Source of the DNA: Spirochaetes bacterium RBG_13_51_14
GTDB lineage: Bacteria > Spirochaetota > UBA4802 > UBA5550
Direction: 5' to 3'
Length of the DNA stretch: 53,265 nt
Assembly: GCA_001829455.1 (NCBI GenBank)
Contig: MIBH01000023.1
Span: forward strand, 92,584-145,848
Under the pieces are notes generated by a model. That model made no database searches, had not been told where the DNA came from, and saw only the letters and a program-made list of their open reading frames with translations. Positions 1 to 8,058 of the stretch are shown piece after piece; the stretch's first letter is position 1; every line of letters begins with the position of its first letter. The translations under genes were made by a program, and so were the position numbers.

Positions 1-160
1 TCTGGTAACTCTTGTGCACCACCTTGACCTGCATGTCCACCGTCTCATCGAACGTGGTGTACTTTATTTCCTTCATGACGGCGACGGCTTCGTCAATATT
101 GTACAGCTTGTTCCGGTCAATCCTGGCGCGCGCTACAGCTATCTTCTTACCTTTATGCAT
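1..160 (-). CDS. rplA: 50S ribosomal protein L1, N-terminal part (runs off window)
   Basis: The first 53 codons are present. They read M-H-K-G-K-K-I-A-V-A-R, then a segment typical of L1 (D-R-N-K-L-Y-N-I-D-E-A-V and T-T-F-D-E-T-V-D-M-Q-V-K-V). L1 binds 23S rRNA at the L1 stalk and in many bacteria represses its own operon. The ATG at 160 follows a purine-rich GAGG/GGGG stretch that can serve as ribosome binding site. It lies 36 bases downstream of the rplK stop, the standard rplK-rplA order. The gene is cut by the window edge, not broken. Confidence 0.93.
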   Translation of the reverse strand, partial: MHKGKKIAVARARIDRNKLYNIDEAVAVMKEIKYTTFDETVDMQVKVVHKSYQ

Positions 161-196
161 GTCCCCAATACCTCGAATCCATTTCTACGGCAGCAG

Positions 197-634
197 TTAC
201 TGCTCCTCGACATCGACTCCCATTGATCTGGCCGTTCCCGCAATGATTTTAACCGCGGCGTCCAGGTCATTGGCGTTTATATCGGGCGTTTTAATTGAAG
301 CGATCTCTTCCAGCTGGGACCGGGTAATGGCGCCGACCTTCTGTTTGTTCGGCTCGGGCGAACCCTTTTCAATCTTCAGCGCTTTTTTGATCAGTACCGA
401 CGCCGGCGGCGTTTTGATGATAAACGTATAGGAACGGTCATTGTATACCGTGATAACAACCGGAAGAATGGTTCCCATCTGGTCTTTCGTCTTCTCGTTG
501 AAGGATTTACAGAAATCCATAATATTCAGTCCGTGCTGGCCCAGCGCTGGGCCGACGGGAGGAGCGGGATTCGCCTGCCCGCCCGGGATCTGAAGTTTTA
601 TCCCAGTCACTACTGTTTTAATTTTCTTAGCCAT
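197..634 (-). CDS. rplK: 50S ribosomal protein L11
   Basis: Full-length 145-residue L11. The N-terminal domain carries the usual [18 protein letters not shown] block near residues 18-35, and the C-terminal rRNA-binding domain ends with A-G-T-A-R-S-M-G. L11 forms the GTPase-associated stalk base with 23S rRNA and takes part in factor binding and stringent signalling. It sits between nusG and rplA in the conserved secE-nusG-rplK-rplA order. Confidence 0.98.
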   Translation of the reverse strand: MAKKIKTVVTGIKLQIPGGQANPAPPVGPALGQHGLNIMDFCKSFNEKTKDQMGTILPVVITVYNDRSYTFIIKTPPASVLIKKALKIEKGSPEPNKQKVGAITRSQLEEIASIKTPDINANDLDAAVKIIAGTARSMGVDVEEQ

Positions 635-678
635 AGTATTCCTCTATTCAGAGTGCATCCCAAAATCCACATCCGCCA

Positions 679-1221
679 TTATATTTTGCCAACCTGCAAA
701 AAGTCAAGCTCCACAGGCGTACCGCGGCCGAAAATCTCCACTTTCACCCGGAGCCTGCCCTTTTCAGGATTTACCTCTTCCACAACGCCGCTGAAGTTGT
801 TAAAGGGTCCGTCTATGACTTTCACGTGTTCGCCCACGGAAAAATCCACGACGGTCGATATCTTTTCTTTGGTTTTCTGTTCGCCCATTTGATCAAAAAG
901 CGAGTTTACCTCCTCGCGGGAAAGCGGTTTCGGTTTATTCGACCCGTAAGCACCGACAAAATTGGTGACGCCCGAGACGCCCTTCACCAGACCCCACGTT
1001 TCGTCGTCGAATTCCATTTCCACGAGAACATAGCCGGGAAAAAATTTTTTTGACCTGATTCTCTTTTTCCCGTCCTTAACCTCGGGTACTTCCACGGTGG
1101 GTATCTTTACCTGGAATATCTTTCCCTGTAACAGTCGCTTTTCGACTTCCTTTTCCAGAGCGAGCTTCACCTTGTTCTCGTGCCCCGAATATGTATGAAC
1201 GACATACCACTCTTTTGTCAT
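679..1221 (-). CDS. nusG: Transcription termination/antitermination factor NusG
   Basis: 180 residues, the normal bacterial length. The NGN domain begins K-E-W-Y-V-V-H-T-Y-S-G-H-E and contains the F-P-G-Y-V-L-V-E-M strand; the C-terminal KOW domain (about residues 125-175) has V-G-E-H-V-K-V-I-D-G-P-F and F-G-R-G-T-P-V-E-L. NusG binds RNA polymerase and links it to Rho or the ribosome. The start is only 3 bases downstream of the secE stop, so the two are coupled. Confidence 0.97.
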   Translation of the reverse strand: MTKEWYVVHTYSGHENKVKLALEKEVEKRLLQGKIFQVKIPTVEVPEVKDGKKRIRSKKFFPGYVLVEMEFDDETWGLVKGVSGVTNFVGAYGSNKPKPLSREEVNSLFDQMGEQKTKEKISTVVDFSVGEHVKVIDGPFNNFSGVVEEVNPEKGRLRVKVEIFGRGTPVELDFLQVGKI

Positions 1222-1224
1222 ATT

Positions 1225-1428
1225 CTACTTCATAACCAAATTGATCACATACATTAGGCCAGAATCAACCATCCACAAAAAGAGCGAAACAATCAGAACC
1301 GTCACCACGACAACGATTGTATAACTCGTCACCTCATCTCTCGTGGGCCAGGTGACCTTCTTCAGCTCATCTTTCGATTCGCGTATATACGTAATACTCT
1401 TACGGACTGTCTCAAGAATTGAATTCAC
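1225..1428 (-). CDS. secE: Preprotein translocase subunit SecE
   Basis: A 67-residue single-span SecE. The amphipathic stretch K-D-E-L-K-K-V-T-W-P-T-R-D-E-V is the family signature and is followed by one transmembrane helix (about residues 37-60). SecE clamps SecY in the inner membrane. The start codon is GTG. It sits 7 bases after rpmG and immediately before nusG, the conserved arrangement. Confidence 0.95.
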   Translation of the reverse strand: MNSILETVRKSITYIRESKDELKKVTWPTRDEVTSYTIVVVVTVLIVSLFLWMVDSGLMYVINLVMK

Positions 1429-1435
1429 GTCGGTC

Positions 1436-1588
1436 CTATGCCTTGGTTTCCTTATGGGCCGTATGTTTATTGCAGAATTTACAGTATTTCTTTACTTCCA
1501 GCTTGCCGGTCTGGTTCTTTTTGTTCTTGGTGACTGAATAATTCCGCCGCTTGCATTCCTGGCATGCTAACAGGATTATTTCGCGCAT
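1436..1588 (-). CDS. rpmG: 50S ribosomal protein L33
   Basis: A 50-residue ORF reading [17 protein letters not shown] and later [10 protein letters not shown]. It has the two CxxC pairs (C9-x2-C12 and C36-x2-C39) of the zinc-binding form of L33. It lies between tRNA-Thr and secE, the normal place for L33 in many bacteria. Confidence 0.95.
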   Translation of the reverse strand: MREIILLACQECKRRNYSVTKNKKNQTGKLEVKKYCKFCNKHTAHKETKA

Positions 1589-1719
1589 ATGTTGTTCCTC
1601 TGCTTATGACAAATTGATACAAAGAAAAATGCAGTTACCCTGCAGTCAACCAATTAATATAATTGGAAATCCCTCTTGCGGATATGGAACTGTGAGCTCA
1701 TGTATTAATACACGTTATG

Positions 1720-1792
1720 AGCCCACGACCAGAATTGAACTGGTGACCTTTTGCTTACCATGCAAATGCTCTACCGACTGAGCTACGTGGGC
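1720..1792 (-). tRNA. tRNA-Thr (anticodon GGT)
   Basis: Read on the minus strand it folds into a complete cloverleaf: 7-bp acceptor GCCCACG/CGTGGGC, D stem GCTC/GAGC, anticodon stem TTTGC/GCAAA with loop ATGGTAA (anticodon GGT, threonine), and T arm ACCAG-TTCAATT-CTGGT. The CCA end is not encoded. It is the first gene of the ribosomal/sec transcript, as in many bacteria where tRNA-Thr or tRNA-Trp precedes rpmG-secE. Confidence 0.96.
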
Positions 1793-1806
1793 AGAGGTAG
1801 GTGGAA

Positions 1807-1834
1807 ATCATAGAAACCACCCCTTTTTTGTCAA
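1807..1834 (-). promoter_or_regulatory. Sigma70-type promoter of the tRNA-Thr-rpmG-secE-nusG-rplK-rplA operon
   Basis: On the minus strand a perfect TTGACA (1834-1829) is followed after 16 bases by TATGAT (1812-1807). The predicted start is about 8-10 bases upstream of the tRNA-Thr 5' end. No other good promoter is visible before rplA. Confidence 0.75.
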
Positions 1835-1889
1835 TAAAATTTTGTTATTTTATCTGCTCTACGCTTTTTGGAAATATAGTGCTTATTAC

Positions 1890-1927
1890 TGGCCCTGAAG
1901 CACCTGCCGATTGAGCCACATCTGTCG
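1890..1927 (-). pseudogene. Possible degenerate tRNA 5' fragment
   Basis: On the minus strand this reads like the 5' quarter of a tRNA (TGTGGCTCAATCGGCAGGTGC) and lines up with the start of the adjacent tRNA-Thr. The 3' half, an anticodon stem and a T arm cannot be found after it. It may be a decayed duplicate, or chance similarity. Confidence 0.3.
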
Positions 1928-2010
1928 CCGCATTAGAAGGTCTATCAAATGAAAATTTCTTTATAGTGAGTCCCAAAAGTATGCATATACAAGTTATCAA
2001 ATTAAACTAT

Positions 2011-2140
2011 TAGACTTGTTGCAAAACTCAATAATCAATGATTTTTAGGGGGCTTCCTCATAAGTCAGTTCGGATACAACATCCCCCTCCCTCGATGGGA
2101 GGGGATGGGGGAGGGATAACTGAATTTCGCAAAAAGTCTA
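2011..2140. repeat. MITE-like element with 12-bp terminal inverted repeats (copy 1)
   Basis: The 130-bp block begins TAGACTTGTTGC and ends GCAAAAAGTCTA, an inverted repeat matching at 11 of 12 positions. The interior holds a GC-rich palindrome of CCCTCCC/GGGAGGG type (about 2083-2118). The same terminal sequence bounds a second element at 32890-32989. No coding capacity. The rest of the 1793-2150 gap holds only AT-rich DNA and the tRNA fragment. Confidence 0.55.
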
Positions 2141-2150
2141 TTCATTTAAA

Positions 2151-3035
2151 CTATTCATTTTTATTAATTAAATATGACGGTATATCTTCAGAGGATAGAG
2201 TGTCTTTCAGCCTGTTTGCTTCCATTTTAGAATCCAGCCCTTCAATTCTAACCTTGAACATATCATTATCATGTATAATGACGACCGAATTGTTCGTCAA
2301 CTGCTCGATTTTCATTTTTAAATTTTCAGCGTTTCTCTTGGAATAGAAAGCCCCTGTCTGTATGGCAAAGGATCCCTTTCCAGCTGAAGATTCGCCGCTC
2401 CCGTCATCTGACACTGCTTCCAGGCCGCTTTCGCTTTCGTTCTCCCCCTCATATTGATCCAGACCGGCCCCCCTCTTGAGGATCTTGACCCCGACCTGAA
2501 TTTGACCGTCTTTCAGCATGCCAAGCCTCTTGGCAGCGCTGTATGAGAGATCGATTACTCTGTTTCCGCGATAGGGACCGCGGTCATTGATTCGCACGGT
2601 TACGGTTTTACCGTTGTCGAAGTTTTTCACGCTAATGACCGTGCCAAAGGGAAGGGTTTTATGGGCGGCGGTGAGTTTGTTCATGTCAAACCGCTCTCCG
2701 GATGCCGTTTTTTTCCCATGGAACTCCCGTCCGTACCATGACGCCATACCGGTCTGATAATATTTTTCCTTTTTGTATGATGAATTCCTGTCGGCCCCAT
2801 CCGCATCTTCGTTATCAACGTTCGCCTTTTTATCCGAAGATGGTGAGTCCTGTTCACCGTCGTCAAAATTGTAATTTTCTTCCTCGTAATCGGTATCTTC
2901 TCCCCGATCGATCGTCGTGGCGTTCGGGTGATCCTGTTTCCTGATAACCGTATTATCCGGTGTACAGCTAACGATAAATAATAGTACCAGCAGACCCGTT
3001 ATGACAACCGGCCAGCCCGGGAATATTGATCTCAT
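2151..3035 (-). CDS. rlpA: RlpA-like septal lytic transglycosylase lipoprotein with SPOR domain
   Basis: 294 residues. A lipoprotein signal ends with lipobox I-V-S-C24. Then comes an acidic, low-complexity linker (about 25-90), the RlpA double-psi beta-barrel (about 93-190; G-M-A-S-W-Y-G, T-A-S-G-E-R-F, L-P-F-G-T, R-I-N-D-R-G-P) and a C-terminal SPOR domain (about 220-294; F-A-I-Q-T-G-A-F). RlpA proteins cleave glycan strands lacking stem peptides, and SPOR domains bind such denuded glycans at the septum. The D in N-D-R-G-P-Y is the family's usual catalytic position. Monocistronic. Confidence 0.88.
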   Translation of the reverse strand: MRSIFPGWPVVITGLLVLLFIVSCTPDNTVIRKQDHPNATTIDRGEDTDYEEENYNFDDGEQDSPSSDKKANVDNEDADGADRNSSYKKEKYYQTGMASWYGREFHGKKTASGERFDMNKLTAAHKTLPFGTVISVKNFDNGKTVTVRINDRGPYRGNRVIDLSYSAAKRLGMLKDGQIQVGVKILKRGAGLDQYEGENESESGLEAVSDDGSGESSAGKGSFAIQTGAFYSKRNAENLKMKIEQLTNNSVVIIHDNDMFKVRIEGLDSKMEANRLKDTLSSEDIPSYLINKNE

Positions 3036-3294
3036 ATATGCACCTCCAACCTGCAGCTCTCGATAGGTTTCTCTCTTAAATATCGGACATAATTCACAAT
3101 GACTTTATAACAAAAAAATCAAACAAGCGTCCGCGAACGACGCTTCCGCGAACACATCTTCATGGAGCGGGGAATTTTCCTGATGCGACATAAAACATTC
3201 TTGACCATTTTTAAATAATTTCGTTATTAGTGGTTGGCGACAGCGCAGACAGCTCCGTGGGCATGTGCCGGGGCGCCATCAGAAAGGAAATTGC

Positions 3295-4329
3295 GTGAGA
3301 ATCGTATCGAACAGACCAACCATTACACGAAAGGAGCTTGAAGCGGTTCTCGACTGCCTCATCAAGGACGAACTGGTGGCCGGTGAATCGGTGAAGAACT
3401 TTGAGGTCAGCATCGCGAAGATGATAGGGTTTAAATACGCCCTGGCGACCAATTCACTCACCTCCGCCTACCATCTGGCGTTTAAGGCGCTTGAAATAGG
3501 AGAAGCGGACGAGGTCATCATACCGTCGTTTTTCCCGCAAGCGCCCCTGAGCGCGCTGTCAATGGCCGGTGGGACGGCGGTCCTGGTGGACAATGAAAAA
3601 GACTCCCTTTTCCCGTCAACGGCGGAAATCATTGCGAACATATCGGAAAAAACCAGGGCCATCGTAACCGGGCATCTCTTCGGCTTCCATTTCCCGTTTC
3701 AGGGCCTGGAGGAAACCCCCGTCCCGGTTATCGAGGACATATCGCATTCAATCGGCACTGAAATCGACGATGTCCCGACAGGAAGGAACGGCGCAATCTC
3801 TGTGGCGTCCTTTGACCCTGCGGGAATAATGACGACCGGCAATGGCGGCATGGTGCTGACCAATAACTCGAAATATTACTCTATAATGAAGGATTTCCGC
3901 GGCAACGCAGAACACCATCTCCATTTCGATTACTCCATGCCCGACTTCCAGGCTGCCATGGGCATTTCTCAGCTGGCCAAGTTGCCTGATCTGCTGTCCA
4001 GGAGAAGGGAAATCGCAAAAATCTACCACGAATCTCTGAGGATTACCTCCCACAAAACACCGTATCACTATAACGACCGGTTCGCATATCAGTCATTCCC
4101 CGTCCTTTTTACCGTATCCAACGAAAAAATCGACACCTACTGGAGGAAAAGCAGGATAGCGGTGGGACGCTCGATCGGATACCCTCTTCATCACCTCATG
4201 GGACGGAACGGCGCCGACTACCCTAACTGCGAACGTTATTCCAAAAAGCTGTTTTCCGTCCCCCTGTATCCGACGCTCAGCAGAAAGGATGTCGAAAAAA
4301 TTTCAAAGTACCTTGCGAACTTCATTTGA
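3295..4329 (+). CDS. DegT/DnrJ/EryC1/StrS-family protein lacking the PLP lysine
   Basis: 344 residues from the GTG at 3295, chosen because AGAAAGGAAA sits just upstream; a longer reading from 3265 has no such site. The fold-type I architecture of sugar aminotransferases is clear: N-terminal G-E-S-V-K-N-F-E, the phosphate/cofactor region A-T-N-S-L-T-S-A, and I-E-D-I-S-H-S with the Asp that normally contacts the pyridine nitrogen. The catalytic block reads S-F-D-P-A-G-I-M-T-T-G-N-G-G where active members have S-F-x-P-T-K-N-x-T-T-G-E-G-G, so the lysine is Gly177. It is therefore probably not a classical aminotransferase; a dehydratase-like or non-enzymatic role is possible. It stands alone, with no sugar-nucleotide genes nearby. 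Confidence 0.8.
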   Translation: MRIVSNRPTITRKELEAVLDCLIKDELVAGESVKNFEVSIAKMIGFKYALATNSLTSAYHLAFKALEIGEADEVIIPSFFPQAPLSALSMAGGTAVLVDNEKDSLFPSTAEIIANISEKTRAIVTGHLFGFHFPFQGLEETPVPVIEDISHSIGTEIDDVPTGRNGAISVASFDPAGIMTTGNGGMVLTNNSKYYSIMKDFRGNAEHHLHFDYSMPDFQAAMGISQLAKLPDLLSRRREIAKIYHESLRITSHKTPYHYNDRFAYQSFPVLFTVSNEKIDTYWRKSRIAVGRSIGYPLHHLMGRNGADYPNCERYSKKLFSVPLYPTLSRKDVEKISKYLANFI

Positions 4330-4384
4330 GCCGGGTGATTGCTCGATATTCGTTAAAAAATTCTGAAAAAAATTATAAAAAATA

Positions 4385-4414
4385 TTGACGAGTTTCTGTT
4401 TTTATGTCTTATAT
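4385..4414 (+). promoter_or_regulatory. Candidate promoter of the small lipoprotein gene
   Basis: TTGACG (4385-4390) and TTATAT (4409-4414) are separated by 18 bases in a very AT-rich stretch. This would give a leader of about 140 bases before the ATG at 4561. Confidence 0.35.
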
Positions 4415-4560
4415 GTCTTTAATAAAAAAAGAGAAAGATTTCGAATTGACGAAGTCGTATTTAATTAATTTGAAATTTTCTCAATTTTTTATTGATTTTT
4501 TTAGGGCATTATACTAATGATGCACAAAATTATAAAATACAAACAGAAGGAGTACATAGT

Positions 4561-4710
4561 ATGAAAAGAATTCTTACTTTGATTTTCATCTCACTATTTG
4601 CTTTCGCTTTCAGCGCAACCTTTTTTGCATGCAAAAAAGACAAACCCGCTGACGAGCCTGCGGTAGAAGAAAAAGCTGAAGAAGCTGCACCCGCTGAAGA
4701 GAAAAAGTAA
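4561..4710 (+). CDS. Small putative lipoprotein
   Basis: 49 residues from the ATG at 4561, which has a strong AGAAGGAG site 8-10 bases upstream. The N-terminus is a basic-hydrophobic signal (M-K-R-I-L-T-L-I-F) ending at Cys24 in F-F-A-C, followed by a short charged tail rich in Lys, Glu, Ala and Pro. This resembles the tiny, often abundant lipoproteins of many bacteria. No domain is recognisable. A strong terminator follows, so it is a single-gene unit. Confidence 0.65.
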   Translation: MKRILTLIFISLFAFAFSATFFACKKDKPADEPAVEEKAEEAAPAEEKK

Positions 4711-4749
4711 ATAAGCCAAATAATTAATCAAAGAAATTAATTCAATTTG

Positions 4750-4781
4750 AAAAAGGATGCTGTTGAGCGTCCTTTTTTTTT
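4750..4781 (+). terminator. Rho-independent terminator after the small lipoprotein gene
   Basis: An AAAGGATGC/GCGTCCTTT hairpin with a TGTTGA loop is followed by an uninterrupted T run (4773-4781). It lies between two convergent genes; the A-rich left side may let it also work for the minus-strand response regulator. Confidence 0.85.
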
Positions 4782-4802
4782 ATCCACGCGGCGGTATGCG
4801 AC

Positions 4803-5162
4803 TCAGGCCCGGGATGCCAGTATTTCGCGGACCTTGCCCTTAATTTCATCGAGACTGGATGACTTCGTCACGTAGGCGTCCGCGGTCCAGGTCATGAAGT
4901 TGCTCTTATAATTTGAATAGGCGGTATAGATGATGATGGGGATTTTTTTATCCCGGGACAAAATTTTTCCCAGCGCTTCGATCCCATCCATTTCGGGCAT
5001 GCGGATATCCATTATGACCAGATCGTATTTGTTGTTCTTCACCATATCCACGGCCTCTTTCCCGTTGGCGGCCTGGTCGACCTCATAGCCCTCATCCTCG
5101 AATTCCATCGCGTAGAGCTCGCGCTGGTGCTTCTCATCCTCGACAATCAATAATCGTGTCAT
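4803..5162 (-). CDS. Single-domain response regulator (CheY-like)
   Basis: 119 residues, receiver domain only. Acidic pocket E8/D9, phospho-acceptor Asp52 (I-M-D-I-R-M-P), switch Thr80 and conserved Lys100 (Y-V-T-K-S) are all present. There is no output domain. Its ATG has a strong AGGAGGA site. It follows the histidine kinase gene on the same strand after 118 bases, so it is probably the partner of that kinase, passing phosphate on or controlling a protein by contact. Confidence 0.9.
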   Translation of the reverse strand: MTRLLIVEDEKHQRELYAMEFEDEGYEVDQAANGKEAVDMVKNNKYDLVIMDIRMPEMDGIEALGKILSRDKKIPIIIYTAYSNYKSNFMTWTADAYVTKSSSLDEIKGKVREILASRA

Positions 5163-5280
5163 ACCGTCCTCCTGAAAAGTTAATCGTTATATCAATAATG
5201 TAAAATAATCGGACAATTTTTTCAATCAATTAATTCATCCGCAGCCGGCCCTTTTATCCATATACCGGAGCGCATCTCCC

Positions 5281-7323
5281 CTATCCCGGTATCGGCAAGC
5301 GGATGACAAATTCAGCTCCTCCTTCCTCGCGGTTCGACGCGCGAATCGTGCCGTCGTGATCCTTTATGATTTTTTTCACGATGGCGAGGCCCAGCCCCAC
5401 CCCCGTGACCTTTTTCGAGTAAAAGGGCTCGAAAACGACGTTGGGATCCTCCTCGTCAATCCCCGACCCGGTATCGGTGATGACGATATCGATGATATCG
5501 CCGTCGCTCTCGGTCCTGATGCCGACGGCGCCGCCCGCGGGCGTGGCGTCGATGGAATTCTGAAGCAGGTTCAGCATGACCTGCTTCAACTGGTTAAAAT
5601 CGGATTTGACGAGCGGGATATCGGCGCCCAGGCGTAGGTTAATTTCAAGCTTCTTCTCCTGGAAGAGGTTCTTCAGCAGCGATACCGTATCGGAAATGAT
5701 GTCATTGATATTATTGAATTCCTTGATGAACTTCGCCGGCCGAGAAAAATCCATGACATTCGACAGGGTCTTTTCCAGCCGTTCGGACTCCTTGAGGATA
5801 ATTTCGGCCGAGGCGTCGATTCGTTTGCTGATTTTCGATTTTTCCTTAGGAAGCTGTATGATCCGCCGCGCGTATCCGCCCATGGTCACCAGGGGATTCC
5901 GGATCTCGTGCGCCATGTGCGCGGCGATGCGTCCCACCGCGGCAAGTTTTTCCGACTCGACAATGGCCTCCTGCCGCTCGGAGAGCTTCTGCATCTCGCT
6001 CCGAACGGTATCCAGGCTCCGGTAACTCTCTATGGACATGGCCGCCTGGGACGCGAAGATGGAAAGGAGCTCGCTGCTCTCCTTGACAATCGGAGCGTTG
6101 TTGAACTTGTTATCCGCCACGATGATCCCGATGGCCTTGTTCACCACCACCAGGGGGGTGATAATGAATTCCTTGACATCCATCAGTTCCCGTATCTCGG
6201 GGCCGACCCGCGCATCGTTCCAGGCGTCGCCCACATGGATACTTTCCCTGTTGGTCAGGGACTGGATAAAAATATTGCCCGCTTTGAGCGGGAAGCTCGA
6301 CGAGAGCACCCGATTCAGAAGATTTACTCCGGCCTTCATCTCAGCCGATTTGATCTCGTTGAACGTCCCCTCCGAGGAGGATGACGCGGCGGTCCATATC
6401 TCGATAGCCTCCTCGAATGAATCCGGTCCCACGGCCATCTTGCCGATGAGCGAGCCTTCAACCACGAGGAACAGCATGGCGCGGTTAAATCCGAGCCCGG
6501 TGCCCGAGGTAACGCCGGTAAGTATCGTGAAGAGGACCCGATCGATTTCATCGTTCTTCTGTATGGACTCGGATATCTGGCTCATCAGTGAAATCTGGTA
6601 GTCGCTCCGGAGTTTTTTGGTCACGTCGTCGATGATGATGATGATCTGGTTGGCGTCTTTCACCACAATGTTCGATATCTTGATATCCGCAATAATGGAC
6701 ACCTTGTTCAGCGTCAGGAGGTGGGTCTTCTCCAGCACCGCGGTCAGACCGGTTTCACGAACCTGGGCTATGCCCCCCTTGAGCCGGGCATTGACGAAAT
6801 AAAATATCTCCTCGATTTTCTTGTTGTATATTTCATCCCGCGGATACTGGAACTTCTTGTAAAAACCCTCGTTGGCAAAGAGAACCCTGTCGTCGTCCCC
6901 CAGTACGATAAAGTACGAGCTGATGGAAAAAATAATGCTGTTGTACAGTTCGATGAAATTGTCGATCTCCTTCTTCTGCGCTGAAACAATGCTGTCCATG
7001 TGTTTCCCCGCAATCATCAGCTCTTTCAAAATCTCGTCGAGGTCATTGTCGACCTTTTTCACCTTGTATGTCTGGGAAAATTTTCCCTTCTTGAACTCGG
7101 CAACGACTTCCTTGATGGTTTTGATGCGGCGGCGGTAAAAAAACAGGCTGCTCAGAAAAAAAAGCAAGGCGCGCGCAATGATAAGCAGAAAAATCACGCC
7201 GATAAGAATATACACAATCCTGTTGTGAATAATATGATATTGGGAATACAGATAGAACAATATGACGGCCACGGCCGTGTCCGAGACGAGAAGGAAAAGA
7301 AATTCGATAATTGTTTTTATCAT
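5281..7323 (-). CDS. Membrane sensor histidine kinase (PAS, GAF, HisKA, HATPase)
   Basis: About 680 residues from the ATG at 7323, preferred because AAGGGC sits just upstream; a GTG at 7335 adds four residues. Two hydrophobic helices (about 5-30 and 36-62) anchor it with little periplasmic loop. They are followed by a HAMP-like linker, a PAS domain (about 125-240), a long GAF domain (about 260-440), a HisKA helix pair with phospho-histidine in A-H-E-I-R-N-P-L (about residue 472) and an HATPase domain with N box (L-L-Q-N-S-I-D-A), G1 (D-T-G-S-G-I) and G2 (G-V-G-L-G-L-A). The short loop points to sensing of a cytoplasmic or membrane signal. The single-domain regulator lies downstream. Confidence 0.92.
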   Translation of the reverse strand: MIKTIIEFLFLLVSDTAVAVILFYLYSQYHIIHNRIVYILIGVIFLLIIARALLFFLSSLFFYRRRIKTIKEVVAEFKKGKFSQTYKVKKVDNDLDEILKELMIAGKHMDSIVSAQKKEIDNFIELYNSIIFSISSYFIVLGDDDRVLFANEGFYKKFQYPRDEIYNKKIEEIFYFVNARLKGGIAQVRETGLTAVLEKTHLLTLNKVSIIADIKISNIVVKDANQIIIIIDDVTKKLRSDYQISLMSQISESIQKNDEIDRVLFTILTGVTSGTGLGFNRAMLFLVVEGSLIGKMAVGPDSFEEAIEIWTAASSSSEGTFNEIKSAEMKAGVNLLNRVLSSSFPLKAGNIFIQSLTNRESIHVGDAWNDARVGPEIRELMDVKEFIITPLVVVNKAIGIIVADNKFNNAPIVKESSELLSIFASQAAMSIESYRSLDTVRSEMQKLSERQEAIVESEKLAAVGRIAAHMAHEIRNPLVTMGGYARRIIQLPKEKSKISKRIDASAEIILKESERLEKTLSNVMDFSRPAKFIKEFNNINDIISDTVSLLKNLFQEKKLEINLRLGADIPLVKSDFNQLKQVMLNLLQNSIDATPAGGAVGIRTESDGDIIDIVITDTGSGIDEEDPNVVFEPFYSKKVTGVGLGLAIVKKIIKDHDGTIRASNREEGGAEFVIRLPIPG

Positions 7324-7415
7324 AATGCCCTTCACGGCGATGCATCAGTAAATAATATTTGCTAAATTTCCGCCCCTATTTCAATCTGTTTTTCGGGATT
7401 AAACAAAAAAAACGC

Positions 7416-8012
7416 ATGAAACTGGTCATCGCAACCCACAACATCGGCAAGATCCGTGAAATACGAAATAAATTCGCCGACATCCCCGGACTCGAACTGG
7501 TCCCCCTGTCTGATTTCCCGGATGCACCGGAAGTCATTGAAAATGGAAAGACCTTCAAGGAAAATGCGCACCGAAAGGCGCGGGAAGCAGCGCGGTTCAC
7601 CGGACTCCCGGCCATGGCGGACGATTCGGGTCTGGTGGTCGATGCGCTCGGCGGCCGGCCCGGTGTACGCTCGGCCCGGTATGGGCAGTTGTCCGCAGCA
7701 GACGCCGACCGGAACCGTATGATCCTTGATGAGCTGCGGGACGTGCCGGCTGACAGGCGAACCACCCGCTTCGTGTGCGTCATATCTATCCAGTTCCCCG
7801 ACGGCGGGGGCTATTTTGCGGAAGGAGCCTGCGAGGGTATTATCGCAGAATCAATGAGGGGTTCCCACGGTTTCGGATACGACCCCATATTCTACCTGCC
7901 TGATGTAAAAAAAACAATGGCGGAATTGACCATGGAAGAAAAGAACCGGATCAGCCATCGGGCAAAAGCCCTCGACGCGATGAGAAAAATACTGATAAAA
8001 CTGGGGAACTAG
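7416..8012 (+). CDS. rdgB: XTP/dITP diphosphatase (non-canonical purine NTP pyrophosphatase)
   Basis: 198 residues from the ATG at 7416, where the family's T-x-N-x-x-K start motif occurs (V-I-A-T-H-N-I-G-K). Also visible: F-x-E-N-A-x-x-K-A, A-D-D-S-G-L-V-V-D-A-L-G-G-x-P-G, the G-Y-D-P-I-F block and S-H-R. Enzymes of this family hydrolyse ITP, dITP and XTP to monophosphates and keep damaged purines out of nucleic acids. The next gene, nth, is also a DNA-maintenance gene on the same strand. Confidence 0.96.
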   Translation: MKLVIATHNIGKIREIRNKFADIPGLELVPLSDFPDAPEVIENGKTFKENAHRKAREAARFTGLPAMADDSGLVVDALGGRPGVRSARYGQLSAADADRNRMILDELRDVPADRRTTRFVCVISIQFPDGGGYFAEGACEGIIAESMRGSHGFGYDPIFYLPDVKKTMAELTMEEKNRISHRAKALDAMRKILIKLGN

Positions 8013-8015
8013 AAA

Positions 8016-8035
8016 GCGCGGTCACGTGACCGCGC
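8016..8035. repeat. 20-bp perfect palindrome after rdgB
   Basis: GCGCGGTCACGTGACCGCGC starts four bases after the rdgB stop. No T run follows on either strand, so it is not a textbook terminator. A related hairpin of the GCGCGGTnnnnnnACC type lies just after the gene ending at 44235. Confidence 0.6.
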
Positions 8036-8058
8036 CTGCATAAATATCGGCATGACCT

